A stretch of 64,000 nt of DNA. It comes from Ustilago trichophora. Its lineage: Eukaryota; Basidiomycota; Ustilaginomycetes; Ustilaginales; Ustilaginaceae. Below are positions 21,050-32,347 of this stretch, one piece after another. The position numbers were made by a program, and so were the translations under genes. The stretch is from assembly GCA_900323505.1 (NCBI GenBank), contig OOIN01000038.1, forward strand, positions 248,001-312,000. Reading direction: 5' to 3'. The stretch's first letter is position 1; each line of letters starts with the position of its first letter. The notes under the pieces were generated by a model. The model saw only the letters and a program-made list of their open reading frames with translations. It was not told the DNA's origin and searched no databases.

Positions 21050-21772
21050 CTTAATTCATATCCTAGGACAAGTAAAAGTTGGACCCCGGAACCACCCTAG
21101 CAAGCCCCAGATGGTTGCTCCGAGCAGCCACCCAGGGCAAGCACCTAGATCGGGAGTGCTTGCGGGGTGGCTCCCCCTCAACCACTTGTGGTTGCTAGGG
21201 TAGCTTCGAGGGTGGCTTTGAAACGGATTCTTCCGCTTTTCATGTCATGATTAGAAACAGGGAGCACGATTTGTGTGCCTGGCGAGAGAAGATGGGCTCC
21301 AATCAGGCCGCACTTATCGTCACATCCATCCATTTTGAACGAATCGAGACCAGGGCTCAAGCCTCGCGTCTGAACAGCAGGCGGACTTACGACTCGGAAG
21401 TTGTGCGGACATCTGTTTGATACGGTCATGAGCCACAATCGTGTCTATGGTGCTCGTGTGAGGCTCGGTTGCTCAAAGTTTGTTAGAGTAGAAAGCTAAC
21501 ATACTTGAACTTTTTTTTATTCATCACGTGTTGAGAAGACACGGCCGCAAATCTTGAACTGTGCGTTAGTGGAATCCTGACGGATCTTCCATTCCATCCT
21601 ACTCTCCACTTCACCATCATCATCAGCATCACTGTACCCGCATCCAACACTCAACACTCGGCTTTGCATTCAGCAGCTCTTCTTGAAAATCAGATAGCGC
21701 TCTTGTTCAGAGACAGCTTCAGCAGAAAGAGCAAATACCGCCGAACAACCGCACAAGTCATAAGTAGCAAGG

Positions 21773-23319
<1,547 letters not shown>

Positions 23320-23483
23320 TTTCAAGCCGTCCAAGTGGCGCGCTCAATGTACTTGTAGAATCAAAAACCGACCTGACACGAACACATGACATCTTCAAGA
23401 ATGGCGCACACCCGCTGAGAAGCGAAGGCAAATTTTGAGAATCCATGCTGATAAAGGTGGTTGATTACACAAGCAAGATACTT

Positions 23484-25359
23484 TTACAAAGAAGACCATG
23501 CGGCGTACAGAACGGCAGAAAAGGCCCGAAGCTCCTTGGAATCGGCAAGGGCTTCGATGTATTCGTTGGGAACACCGCGAATAGCCATCTGGCTTTGGCG
23601 AGAGACGAGAGGGAAGAGGGAAGCAAGACGGACACGCTTGCCGTGTTGCATCTCCTCGGTGATCTCCTGGAAACGCGACTCGAGTGCTGAAAGAGGTTCG
23701 ATTTGGATGGTAGAGTCTAGCTTACCCGTCTTTTGAATGCCAAATGTGGGGTTGAGGCTGTCAAAGAAGGTTTCGAAGACGCGGTCAATGCAGAGGGCGA
23801 GAATGGTGACAAAGTCTTGAGACTCGATGATATCCTTTGTCTCGTCAAGAAGAGCTCGTAGCTTGTGGTTTGTGGCAAGAGCGAGGTGGGCGGTATCGGC
23901 ATCAAGGGCACCGGCACCAACGAGGACATCGACTTCGTCTTCAATCGAGTTGGGGAAGAGGATATCCATGAAGTTTGACCGCTTCCACGTAGGCTGCTCA
24001 ACGGACTGGTGTGCAGCTGGAGCATCGTGCTCGATAAGATAGCGTGCATCGTTGAGCAGCGCTCTCAAGTCGGCCATAGAAAGCTGAGCCTTGACAGAGA
24101 GGGGAGAGAAGGCCTTCTCGATAGCGATGGAGACGCGATCCGAAAGTTGGTCCCAGCCTTGGTGAAGGAACCACCAGCTGAAGGTGAGGTAGAGGCGTTC
24201 GGTGTCGTGGTCAAGACCGGGAGAAAGGTGGGATAGGGAGGCGGAGTGCGAGTTGGCAGCGTCATCGGATTCGCGGGCCAGGGCTTCGACGGAAGCAAGG
24301 TAGGCAAATCTGCCGATGAGGTTGAGCTGAATGTGTGTCTGGAGCGTCAAGAGAACGACACAGTAGAGCGAGGTGATGGTGCGGGTGAAGGAGGTCAATT
24401 TGAGGTCGTTCCAGAGTCGAAGCTTGGCTTGCCTGTCGGCCAAAATCTTGTTGCGTTGCTCCTGTGCGTCCAAATGCGAATTTTTAGGCTGTGTTGGCAC
24501 CAAAGCATCTTTGGGAGCTTGCTCGGCCTGTTGCACTGGTTCCGCTGGTTTGGCCGCAACCTCAGCGAAAGTTTGAGGTGTCGGGCTTTCTTTCGACGAA
24601 ACGGCAGTCTCAGATCCTGTGCCATTGGCAACGACTGTCTCAGCAGCTTGATGCGTGGCTTCCGGTACTGGAGACGAATCGATTTCACTAGTAGCAGGAG
24701 CAATTTCGGAGCTAGATGGCGCACCGAAGTTGCCCGGAACGAATGATTTAGCGAGGGGGTTGAGCTGGGGTGAAGGTGCATCAGCATCAGTAGGCTCGGC
24801 GGGCGTTGACTGCTGTTCAGATGATGGAGCAGTTGTCGCTGGTGTCGTTTCCGGCACGCTTGACTGCAAAGCTTCAGAGGTGCTGTCAGACGGCTTTGGT
24901 TGTTCTTCTTGAGGGTCGATAGATGTACCGGAGTCGAAGTGCTCGACGGGCGGTGGTGCGGCTACAGGAGGTGCAGCTTGGGAGCGCAAGCTTTCGGTGA
25001 GTTCTTCGACGTTGTGTTTAGAAAAGAGCTGATCACCTAAGGTCGGAAGCAAGGCTAGGACGGTAAAAGTGCAATCTTCTTGATTCTGAGCGAACCTTCG
25101 ACGGAGGCTGTTGGGGAGGAAGAGAAGGTGGATGGAATTCAGCATGACAGGTGACTACAGCAATCACTGAGTTGGGTGAAAGGTGGACTCACTTTTCCTT
25201 TGCATTCTTGTCATTAACTAGCTTTTCCTGTATTTGTTGGAATTTGGAGATGGCATATTGGGATACGAGGTAAGCGCCGCCAACCAGGCCTCCCGTGATA
25301 ACGAAGAAGTTGGAATGCGAGGAGAGGTAGCGCGACGTCTTCCTCCACCAGCTCGTCAT
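23484..25359 (-). CDS. PEX3: Peroxin-3 (PEX3)
   Basis: Pex3 is the peroxisomal membrane protein that docks Pex19 and so inserts other peroxisomal membrane proteins; it also binds pexophagy receptors. Exon 1 is 25193-25359, starting MTSWWRKTSRYLSS with one membrane segment (FFVITGGLVGGAYLV). An 85-nt intron (GTGAGT to CAACAG) is spliced. Exon 2 is 23484-25107 and opens with LRRRFAQNQEDCTFTVLALL, the most conserved Pex3 motif, followed by HNVEELTESLR. The total is 596 residues, longer than the ~370-450 usual, because of a low-complexity Pro/Ala/Ser/Glu insert at roughly residues 90-260. The C-terminal helical domain (LTLQTHIQLNLIGRFAYL, then YLTFSWWFLHQGW) is intact. It is head to head with an acyl-CoA-binding, tail-anchored protein gene. 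Confidence 0.93.
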
Positions 25360-26034
25360 GTTTGACAAGATGGCAAAGTTGGACGTCTCGAAGGGAGTCT
25401 TGTTCGTTGTTCCTGTCGGAAAGGATGCTCGATGGTGTGGAAGCACGTAGAGTGATGTGGATTGGTGGAAGGGGGAGGGGAGGATAGGAATGTCAAGATG
25501 CCGAGTGGGACGATGATACAGGATACAGGATACAAGCGGAAGAAGCCGAATGTGGAATCGTGTGTCTGTTTCGTACGGCAATAAGCCGAATCAAAATAAA
25601 AATGCGATTCGGTGGTATTTCCACTCTTCGGTTATCCGGCTAAGTTGGCGGTTGAAAGCGTAGAAACGGATTTTTTGGAGTCGAGTCGAATCGACGACGC
25701 GTCTCGCAGCGCTTTGGTTCGAGAGTGTGGGATCGTCGTGTGGGGTTGAAATGATTTGTTGGACAACTCCACTCTTTCTCACTTTCCGTCACTCCTTCTA
25801 GACCATATATCTCATTCCTCCTTGACCCACTCGCTGACAGCACGCATCATCGTACATAGACCAACTTAGCCTCTGTAGTGGGATTCACGACGACGCACTC
25901 CTTCATCTCCCTCTCTCTCTCTTTTCTAACCCTCTATCCTCTCTCCGCCATCGTCTCGAAAGAATCGTTCACTTCAACGCATTGATCACGCCCGTCCATT
26001 ACCCTTTAGCCGCAGTTGCTGCTCGTTGCCCAAT
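25360..26034. promoter_or_regulatory. Bidirectional promoter of PEX3 and the Atg37-like gene
   Basis: These 675 bases lie between two divergent ATGs. They include a GACGCGTC palindrome near 25694 and CT-rich sequence near 25905-25925. No gene or RNA is seen. Shared regulation is inferred from spacing only. Confidence 0.5.
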
Positions 26035-27621
26035 ATGAGCAGTGCAGACGTCATAGACGCCCTTTTTGTAAAAACAGTCGACATGGTCCAGTCTCTACCA
26101 AAGTCTGGACCCATCCAAACATCCTATGAGGAAAAGCTCGCACTTTACAGTCTTTACAAGCAAGCTACAGAGGGAGACGTCTCGTCAAAGCGTCCAGGCA
26201 TGCTCGATATGCTCGGCAGGGCCAAGTGGGATGCTTGGTCAAAAGTCAGTGGATTGCCTCCCAGAGATGCCAAGCAGATGTACGTAGAGTCCATGCTTAG
26301 GATTCTCCGACGTTTCAGCGACCGCCCTCAGGCGTCGTCGCTCATCCAAGAGCTCGAAAACTTTTCGGGACAGGTTGCACAGCGTGTCATGGACGGCTCG
26401 CTAGCCCAAGTCGACTCGGATGAAGAGTCCATCACCGACACCGATACCGATGACCAGCAGCGTCTCGATCCCACTGGCTTGCACCAGCATCCACCAGCAC
26501 CAGGTCCTTCCCGTGACCCACAACCGCAAATGCCTCGCCACCTTGCTCCCAACGCTCCTTCCATCACAGGCACAAGCACTGCTGCTACTCGCGGCGGAGG
26601 AGCGGCTTCCGCAGTGTCACCAGGAAGGACGCCCATGGCATCGGAATCCGAAGAAGATACATCCGACGACGACCGTCTCGGGTCCCAGCCGGGACCTTTC
26701 CGAGGCGTATCTCGCCATCCAAGCTCTCATGCCCCACCTTCCGTCCAGTCATACCGTCCTGGACCTCGACCAGGTTCCATCTCAGCAACCGAGGGCTACA
26801 ACAGAGGCCCTCCCTCACGCTCAGCTCCACACGACAGCTCACATGGTCTCCGCCCCAGAGGGCCACCTTCGCTACAGGGTGGCTACTCACGTCCTCAGTA
26901 TGGACCTCAGTCCACTGCCGCTTCCGTAGCTGGCTCCAACTATCCTCGCCAAGGTGAACAAGGCCACTACCAACGCAGCACGTATGCCGCTTCATCCGTG
27001 GGCGGTCGCTCGGTTGGCACAAGGACAGGGCCGACGCCTGTCTACCCACCACGTCCACCATCCAACGCAGGTACTGCTCACCAACAATCACCACGTCCCG
27101 AGATGGAATTGGCACTACAGTCCATCCAAGCATCCCTTGCAGCTCTTCATGAGCGTCTCAACCGCGTCGAAAGCCGTTCTTCCGCTGGCGGTGCTGACGA
27201 CCCTCGACGTGCAGGCTCGAGCCAGTCGAGCAGCACACGCCTCTATAACGCCATCATGAACGTAGTCGACGACGTCCGACAGCTCATCGGACTCAATGCT
27301 GTCGCTCGCGGCCCTCGCGGTGAAGCGCTAGCCCCGAGCTTCCTTGCTGAAGGCGGAGGATCGGTCAACCGCAGCAATGCTGCTTTCAACTTGTTGATCT
27401 CGCCTGTTCGCATCCTGGTAGCATTGGTGAACCTTAGCGCAAGACTAGCGTTGGATGTCATCAGTCTGGTGCTTGTCTCGAGCTTTTTCCTCTACGCATT
27501 CAAGAGGATCACCGGGCGAGGTGATCCATTGTTGATGCTGCGTCTGCTCAAGAGATTGCAGCAGGCGGTGCTCAGAAGATCGCCAACTGCAAAGAAGCTT
27601 GTTACCGAGGCTGCTGTATGA
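26035..27621 (+). CDS. Acyl-CoA-binding tail-anchored protein, ACBD5/Atg37-like
   Basis: This is a 528-residue protein. An acyl-CoA-binding domain occupies residues ~5-100: DALFVKTVDMVQSLP, then LALYSLYKQATEGD, RPGMLDMLGRAKWDAW and KQMYVESMLRIL, the standard ligand-binding signature. The middle (~130-350) is disordered and rich in Pro, Ser, Gly and Arg. A short coiled coil (MELALQSIQASLAALHERLN) precedes a hydrophobic C-terminal segment (LALDVISLVLVSSFFLYAF), followed by a basic tail. This order, ACBP then coiled coil then one membrane anchor, is that of ACBD5 and the fungal pexophagy factor Atg37, both peroxisomal. Peroxisomal location is inferred from architecture and from the divergent PEX3 neighbour. 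The ATG at 26035 is chosen because the earlier in-frame start codon is a TTG. Confidence 0.8.
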   Translation: MSSADVIDALFVKTVDMVQSLPKSGPIQTSYEEKLALYSLYKQATEGDVSSKRPGMLDMLGRAKWDAWSKVSGLPPRDAKQMYVESMLRILRRFSDRPQASSLIQELENFSGQVAQRVMDGSLAQVDSDEESITDTDTDDQQRLDPTGLHQHPPAPGPSRDPQPQMPRHLAPNAPSITGTSTAATRGGGAASAVSPGRTPMASESEEDTSDDDRLGSQPGPFRGVSRHPSSHAPPSVQSYRPGPRPGSISATEGYNRGPPSRSAPHDSSHGLRPRGPPSLQGGYSRPQYGPQSTAASVAGSNYPRQGEQGHYQRSTYAASSVGGRSVGTRTGPTPVYPPRPPSNAGTAHQQSPRPEMELALQSIQASLAALHERLNRVESRSSAGGADDPRRAGSSQSSSTRLYNAIMNVVDDVRQLIGLNAVARGPRGEALAPSFLAEGGGSVNRSNAAFNLLISPVRILVALVNLSARLALDVISLVLVSSFFLYAFKRITGRGDPLLMLRLLKRLQQAVLRRSPTAKKLVTEAAV

Positions 27622-27805
27622 TTTTCAATCTCAACCATCAATCAGTGTCCATTTGCACAGCATTCCTCAGCCAATTCTGCCTGCAGACACACATTGCGCT
27701 GCACAATTGTTCAAAATGTCCTGTCATGAGAAGTGATTGTGATGAGAGACGACAGAAAACCTTGAAATGGCTGCGGGTCATGTGAACAATGCAGAGAGAG
27801 AGAGG

Positions 27806-29122
27806 TCAAATCTTGAGAGCGTCGAGTTCCTTGAGCAACTCGGAGCGCGCGCGGTGTTCTTCGATGGCATCTTGTTGCTTTTCGGCCTGCTTCTCCTTCC
27901 ATCTCCTCATTCTCCACTTGAGACCACGCTCGTTGGTGAGATCCTTGGCCATGAGCAGCTCGATAGGCATGCGATCCACGTCGTTTCGGCTGATACCATC
28001 GGTGAGACGGCCATCACGTGGGCTTCTGCGGGCGTCGAGACCGCCGTTTGGTGTGCTGGCGGGCAACTCGCTCCAGTCACCACCGCTTGCAGGGCCCTGT
28101 CGCGGAGCTACATCGAGATAGTCGCGCCAGAGGAAAGAAAGACCGCCCTCTTGACGATGTGCCTCGATGGCGTCGCCGCTGGCCCATTCGGAGGCGGCGT
28201 CGGTGCGAAGTCGGATGGTCTCTGCTGGTGTGGGAGGCTGAGCGATGGGAGGAGGCTTGACACGGCTCTGCTTGAAGCCAGCGTAGGTGCCGAGGGCGTG
28301 AGCGGGAGCGGAAGGACCGGCCTGAGTGGCTTTGGCGGCATCGAGCTTGATGCGCTGAAGGGTCAGAAGCTCTGCTCGGCGTTCGGACTGAGGCGAGGTG
28401 ACACGCTTGCGCTCGGGAAGCAGTACAGGGTCCTCGGGTCTCCAGGGAGCCCAAGATTCGGCTTCAACGACGTTGCGGTCGCTCATGGTAGAGTCAAGGA
28501 ATCTACGCTTGCCGGGAAGAGTGGGCCAAGGAACTTCAACTTTTTCGAAAGCCTTGCCGGTCTCGAGAAGCTTGTCATCAGAGGCCTTGATGGTTGCGAA
28601 GCGCTTCCAGATGTACATGCCCTTGCGCTTGTCGTATTTTGCTGCAGAACGCGAGAGTCGCACTGCGAACTGATCCGAGCCAGGGATCTTGAGCATCACA
28701 TTGGAGTAGTGGACGGGACGAGGGATCTCTGTAGTGTTGGGACCGTAACCCTTTTCAGGTTGGAGAGGGTCGACAAAGCGTGGGACAATGTGTCGGATCG
28801 CCTTTGGGGCGAGCTTGTTGTTGTCATCGACATCGCGGAGCCAGAGCCAGTTCTTCTCCCTGTCAATGCTGACAACGATACCCTCGCCACGAATCTTGTC
28901 TTTTGAGTCGAGACCCTCCTTCTGGCCGACTCGACCGCATCTGAGCTTTACATGGTCACCAGGGACGATGTTCCAGAAAGGGATTCGGTCCTTGGGCTGA
29001 ACAAACTTGGGACGGTGGGCGGCATGAGAGGGCGCCTTGATGGCGAATTTGGAACCCTTTGTTGGTGGGTTGAGATGACGCAGTGAGCGGAGTACACCTC
29101 CTGTTGTGCCAGCGCCAGACAT
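27806..29122 (-). CDS. MRPL40: Mitochondrial large-subunit ribosomal protein uL24m
   Basis: This 438-residue protein contains a KOW-type L24 core: IVPGDHVKLRCGRVGQ, a charged loop, then GEGIVVSIDREKNWLWLRDV and NKLAPKAIRHIVPRFVDPLQ. The next conserved block is ETGPIPRPVHYSNVML-like sequence, here EIPRPVHYSNVMLKIPG, and KGMYIWKRFATI. The N-terminal ~40 residues are basic, Ser/His/Lys-containing and free of acids, as for mitochondrial import. It is much longer than bacterial L24 (about 100) but similar to fungal mitochondrial forms, with a long Arg/Ala/Glu-rich C-terminal helix region. Its partner role is early assembly of the mitochondrial 54S subunit. No intron is required. The ATG at 29122 opens the frame. 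Confidence 0.88.
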   Translation of the reverse strand: MSGAGTTGGVLRSLRHLNPPTKGSKFAIKAPSHAAHRPKFVQPKDRIPFWNIVPGDHVKLRCGRVGQKEGLDSKDKIRGEGIVVSIDREKNWLWLRDVDDNNKLAPKAIRHIVPRFVDPLQPEKGYGPNTTEIPRPVHYSNVMLKIPGSDQFAVRLSRSAAKYDKRKGMYIWKRFATIKASDDKLLETGKAFEKVEVPWPTLPGKRRFLDSTMSDRNVVEAESWAPWRPEDPVLLPERKRVTSPQSERRAELLTLQRIKLDAAKATQAGPSAPAHALGTYAGFKQSRVKPPPIAQPPTPAETIRLRTDAASEWASGDAIEAHRQEGGLSFLWRDYLDVAPRQGPASGGDWSELPASTPNGGLDARRSPRDGRLTDGISRNDVDRMPIELLMAKDLTNERGLKWRMRRWKEKQAEKQQDAIEEHRARSELLKELDALKI

Positions 29123-30508
29123 TGTGAAGAAGTTGCCGGCAACGAATGAGGTGTGAAGGATGGGAGTGAGAAGCTGCGCTCCGGTTCAAGATTGGAGATG
29201 TCTTGATGAGATGGCCGAATGTGAACGTGTGGTCGATGGTTAGGGGAAATGAAGTGCTGCTGTTTCACTGACTGGACTGGTGTAGGTAGAGACAGAGATG
29301 TGGATCCACAGCTGAGGTTGGGATGGTGACGAAAGAATATGTCAAGTGTAGCACGAGAAGGAAGAAATGATCTCGTGTGTGTGTGGTCCTTCTCAAAATC
29401 TTTTTTTTCTTCTCGATGAGCATTCAGCGACTCAAAATCGGGTCAAAGCAGAGCAGAGGCGATGTGCTCCGCGACTTTCAGATCTAACACGTTCTAGATT
29501 TTCCAATCCTGGATCTTTCTCGGCCGTGAGATGGAGAGCATGAACGCCTCACTCTATCTTGACTGCTGTTTGAGACTGCTCAAACCACCTCAAGCTTAGA
29601 ATGCTGACCCTACCAAGTGACAGCAAAAGCTGCAATGTGCTACTGTAGCTCATTCACTCACACTCAAAATTGGAAAGTACTGGCTGGGACTATCAAGATG
29701 CGATTCGAGGATGGCGCGATCGTGAATGGGCGCGGGGCGCGGTCACATGGACGTGCACGTTTGCGCCAAATCTGGAATGTGCTTGAGAGTGGCAGCATAC
29801 TGTGTTGCGTTGTGCAAGGTAAGCATATACCGCACTCGCAACCTTTCATGATAGCTTCAACTGATACACAATCCTTGAACAGTCATCTGCGACGTCGAGT
29901 GAATGCGGTCGACAGAGATGTCATGACAACCAGAGCCAGGGCACTTGATGTTGAAATGAGCAAAGAAAGGGTCTAAGAGTTATAGTTACGCCCAAAGCAT
30001 TTTTCTATTTTTTTTTTTTTTTTTTTGTTTTTTTTTTTAAAGTTTTGGTTGCTTTCTTAGATTTGGCCTGCAAGAGAGACAGAAAGAGAGGAGAGAGAGA
30101 GAGACAGAGAGAGACAGAGAACGCCAAAATCCCAAACCACATCAACCGCGTCCACTAAGCTCTACGTGCTCGTTTCATCAACACCATCGTCTCCCTCATC
30201 CTAACCATCGACCGTCGATCGCTCCGACTTCCATCTCATCGGCACTTCATACAGCACCTCAATCCATTCAGGTGCCCATCAATTATCCGAAGCACATCAA
30301 ACGAGTACCCTCGGCTTCGTAGCACCACACAAAGCACCCCGTCCAAAATTCTCGCACAGAAGGATCGCAGCTTGTACAATCCCTACTCCATCTTCAGAGC
30401 AGTCGCCTTCACCAACTCAGCTGCAACAACCATACTGTAATACACTCTTCGTCTCTCTCTCTGCTCAACACTCGTCCTTCCGCTTCCCACATTCGCCGCT
30501 AGCACGGC
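29123..30508. other. Intergenic: uL24m promoter and leader of the SH3 gene
   Basis: These 1.39 kb have no convincing gene; open frames up to about 119 codons lack any family signal. There are a T-rich run at 30009-30041, a GA-rich run at 30075-30120, and TACTGTA at 29641 and 30433. The 17 bases from 29641 recur at 44860. Confidence 0.5.
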
Positions 30509-31881
30509 ATGCCGTCGATAGAAGCAAGGCTCAAATGTAAGTGTCAACGCGAGCGAGTCTCTCAACATCATGCGAGCGCTCTACTGACCAGCACGATTCA
30601 ATCATCTCACCGCAACTCATAGCCGCAAATGCGGACGCCGATGGTGTCCCCTCCAGAACTGATCGCAAGTCGGCAGACGCTATCTTTCTCTCCACATCCA
30701 ACCTCACTCCCGAACTCAGCCGCGTCAACTCGACCCCTCTTTCCTCCGAGGCAATAGATGCTCTCAGCCTCCAACCTTCCACCTCCAGCAGTGTCCATGA
30801 CTCGCTCAACGATCCTTCTCCGTTGACAATGGCTCCGCCAAAGCCTGGACCCGCCGACACCCTCTATCCAAGTCCATCTGGCGGCTTCGTTCCCTCACCA
30901 GAAGAGGGTCAGGATTGGAGACTCAAACCTCCTCCACCCGGACGCTCAGCCAACCAAGCAGCATCAACATCTTCTGCTGCAACTCCAGCAACAGCGTCAA
31001 CCTCTTCACCTTCTGCAGCAACGCGCGCTCTTTCGCCAGTAGCAGAAGCCAACCAACGCCCCATCTCCTGTCTCAGTCCAACAGCCGCATCTAGCACATC
31101 CACACCCACACGTCCACCCTCATTACCTTCCTCTCACGAGACCGCAGCCAAGATCGCCAATGCTGCATCCAGCTCGCTTTCAAGGCGCAGCTCACAGGCA
31201 TCCAATCCCGTCACTTCGCCACAGCTTCGTCCTACCTCGAGCTCAGCAAGTTCGCGCCATCGTCTCAGTACGGCTTCCTCACTTGGTTCCGGGCTCGCCG
31301 GCAGCCAGACACTCACCACAACCGCCCAAGCCGAATCAGGTGCTGCTGAAAGCTCGTCACGCGACTCGGCTGCCTTGCAAAACAACGACTGCAGCTCTCA
31401 ACCTAGTGCCAAGTCAACGCGTCCCAACTCGACTGCCAGCTACCAGACCGCCCGCATTGGCGACAACAAGGAGGGCGACAGTTCCGTATTCTGGATCAAA
31501 GTGCGCGACTTTGCCTATCCGTCCGATGATCCTCGTCATCACGGCCAACAGCTGCTCGAAGAACAAGCACCCTCTGACGAACCAGACGCAGATGAACAGG
31601 AAGGCCAAGAGCCCGACGAATTCTACATCGAAGGCGCTGAAGACGATGAGTTTGACGGCGACGAAGGCGACAACGCCAACGTTCCACAAGGCATCTACAA
31701 CGTGCTGTACGAGTTCGACCCTGTCTCGGAACACGAACTTGCAGTTCAGCCAGGCGAGGTCGTCCATGTCGTCGGCTCGCTCGAAGGCGGATGGGCCATT
31801 GCGATCAAAGACGATGACCAGCAAGTCAAAGGTCTTGTACCTGCCACTTATCTAGAGTGGTCAGGTCCTCTTCCTCAATGA
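30509..31881 (+). CDS. SH3-domain protein, Nbp2/Skb5-like
   Basis: The model has a 28-nt first coding exon (30509-30536, MPSIEARLK), an 86-nt intron (GTAAGT, CTGAC branch site, CATAG) and a main exon from 30623, giving 428 residues. Residues ~10-300 are Ser/Thr/Pro/Ala-rich and disordered. Near the C-terminus are SSVFWIKVRDFAYPSDDPRHHG, an acidic stretch, and an SH3 domain (NVLYEFDPVSEHELAVQPGE, then GGWAIA, VPATYLEW). The combination WVKDFAY..DPRHxG plus SH3 is typical of Nbp2-type adaptors, which in yeast bring phosphatases to MAP-kinase and cell-wall signalling. Such a role here is inference. If the small exon is wrong, translation would begin at the ATG at 30829. Confidence 0.78.
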
Positions 31882-32347
31882 TCGAATCGGCGCACCAAGT
31901 GTGTTCGTTGCCAAGACTCCAAATATACCCATCGGTGAACAAAACTTGCATCCTGTATTTTGGGCTTCCCACTAGCGAGGCCTTGTACCCTTGTATTCTG
32001 TCACCATTTCACATACGCCTTCTTTCTTCCATGAAATCTCAACGCTCATCCGAGAGAGATCAACATGCACTCTTCCAAATGTAACTATTCGAGAGCGACA
32101 GCTGGGCCATTCGGCGTAATGAGACGATCGAGCTCGACGTGTGAGTTATCTATCAAAGCTAGAAAGGAAAACTGGCATATTCTGTTGGATCTCAAATCGG
32201 CGATTCTTGGACCCTGAGATTCAATTTGAACTGCATGGAGCGTGCGCTCTCTTTCGCTCCCCCTTTCTCACCTCTTCCAACCTCTCAAACCACTTCGAAT
32301 CCACACGCAATCTCTTCAACGCCATCGACCCCACTCTTCTCACAAGC
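31882..32347. other. Intergenic: SH3 gene 3' end and molybdenum-cofactor gene promoter
   Basis: This is 466 bases. The frame of the downstream gene is open but has no ATG before 32348. I see nothing else. Confidence 0.5.

Larger units (their letters stand above)
18351..21772. other. Repeat-rich gene-free island
   Basis: These 3.4 kb contain no supportable gene. They hold a perfect hairpin just after the ALG3-GAA1 stop, then alternating copies of two short inverted-repeat families between about 18678 and 21250, and finally the RVB1 promoter (about 21450-21772). AT-rich simple sequence occurs at 19395-19470. Listed copies follow separately. Confidence 0.8.

Noticed and set aside
18678..21250. 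CRISPR-like array
   Set aside because: Repeats are long, palindromic, irregularly spaced and in a eukaryotic genome; they fit inverted-repeat transposable elements instead.
27767..28906. 379-codon plus-strand ORF opposite uL24m
   Set aside because: Antisense shadow of a conserved ribosomal protein; no recognisable domain.
30537..30622. Start of the SH3 gene at the GTG of 30541
   Set aside because: It lies inside a well-formed intron; the ATG at 30509 plus splicing gives a proper start.
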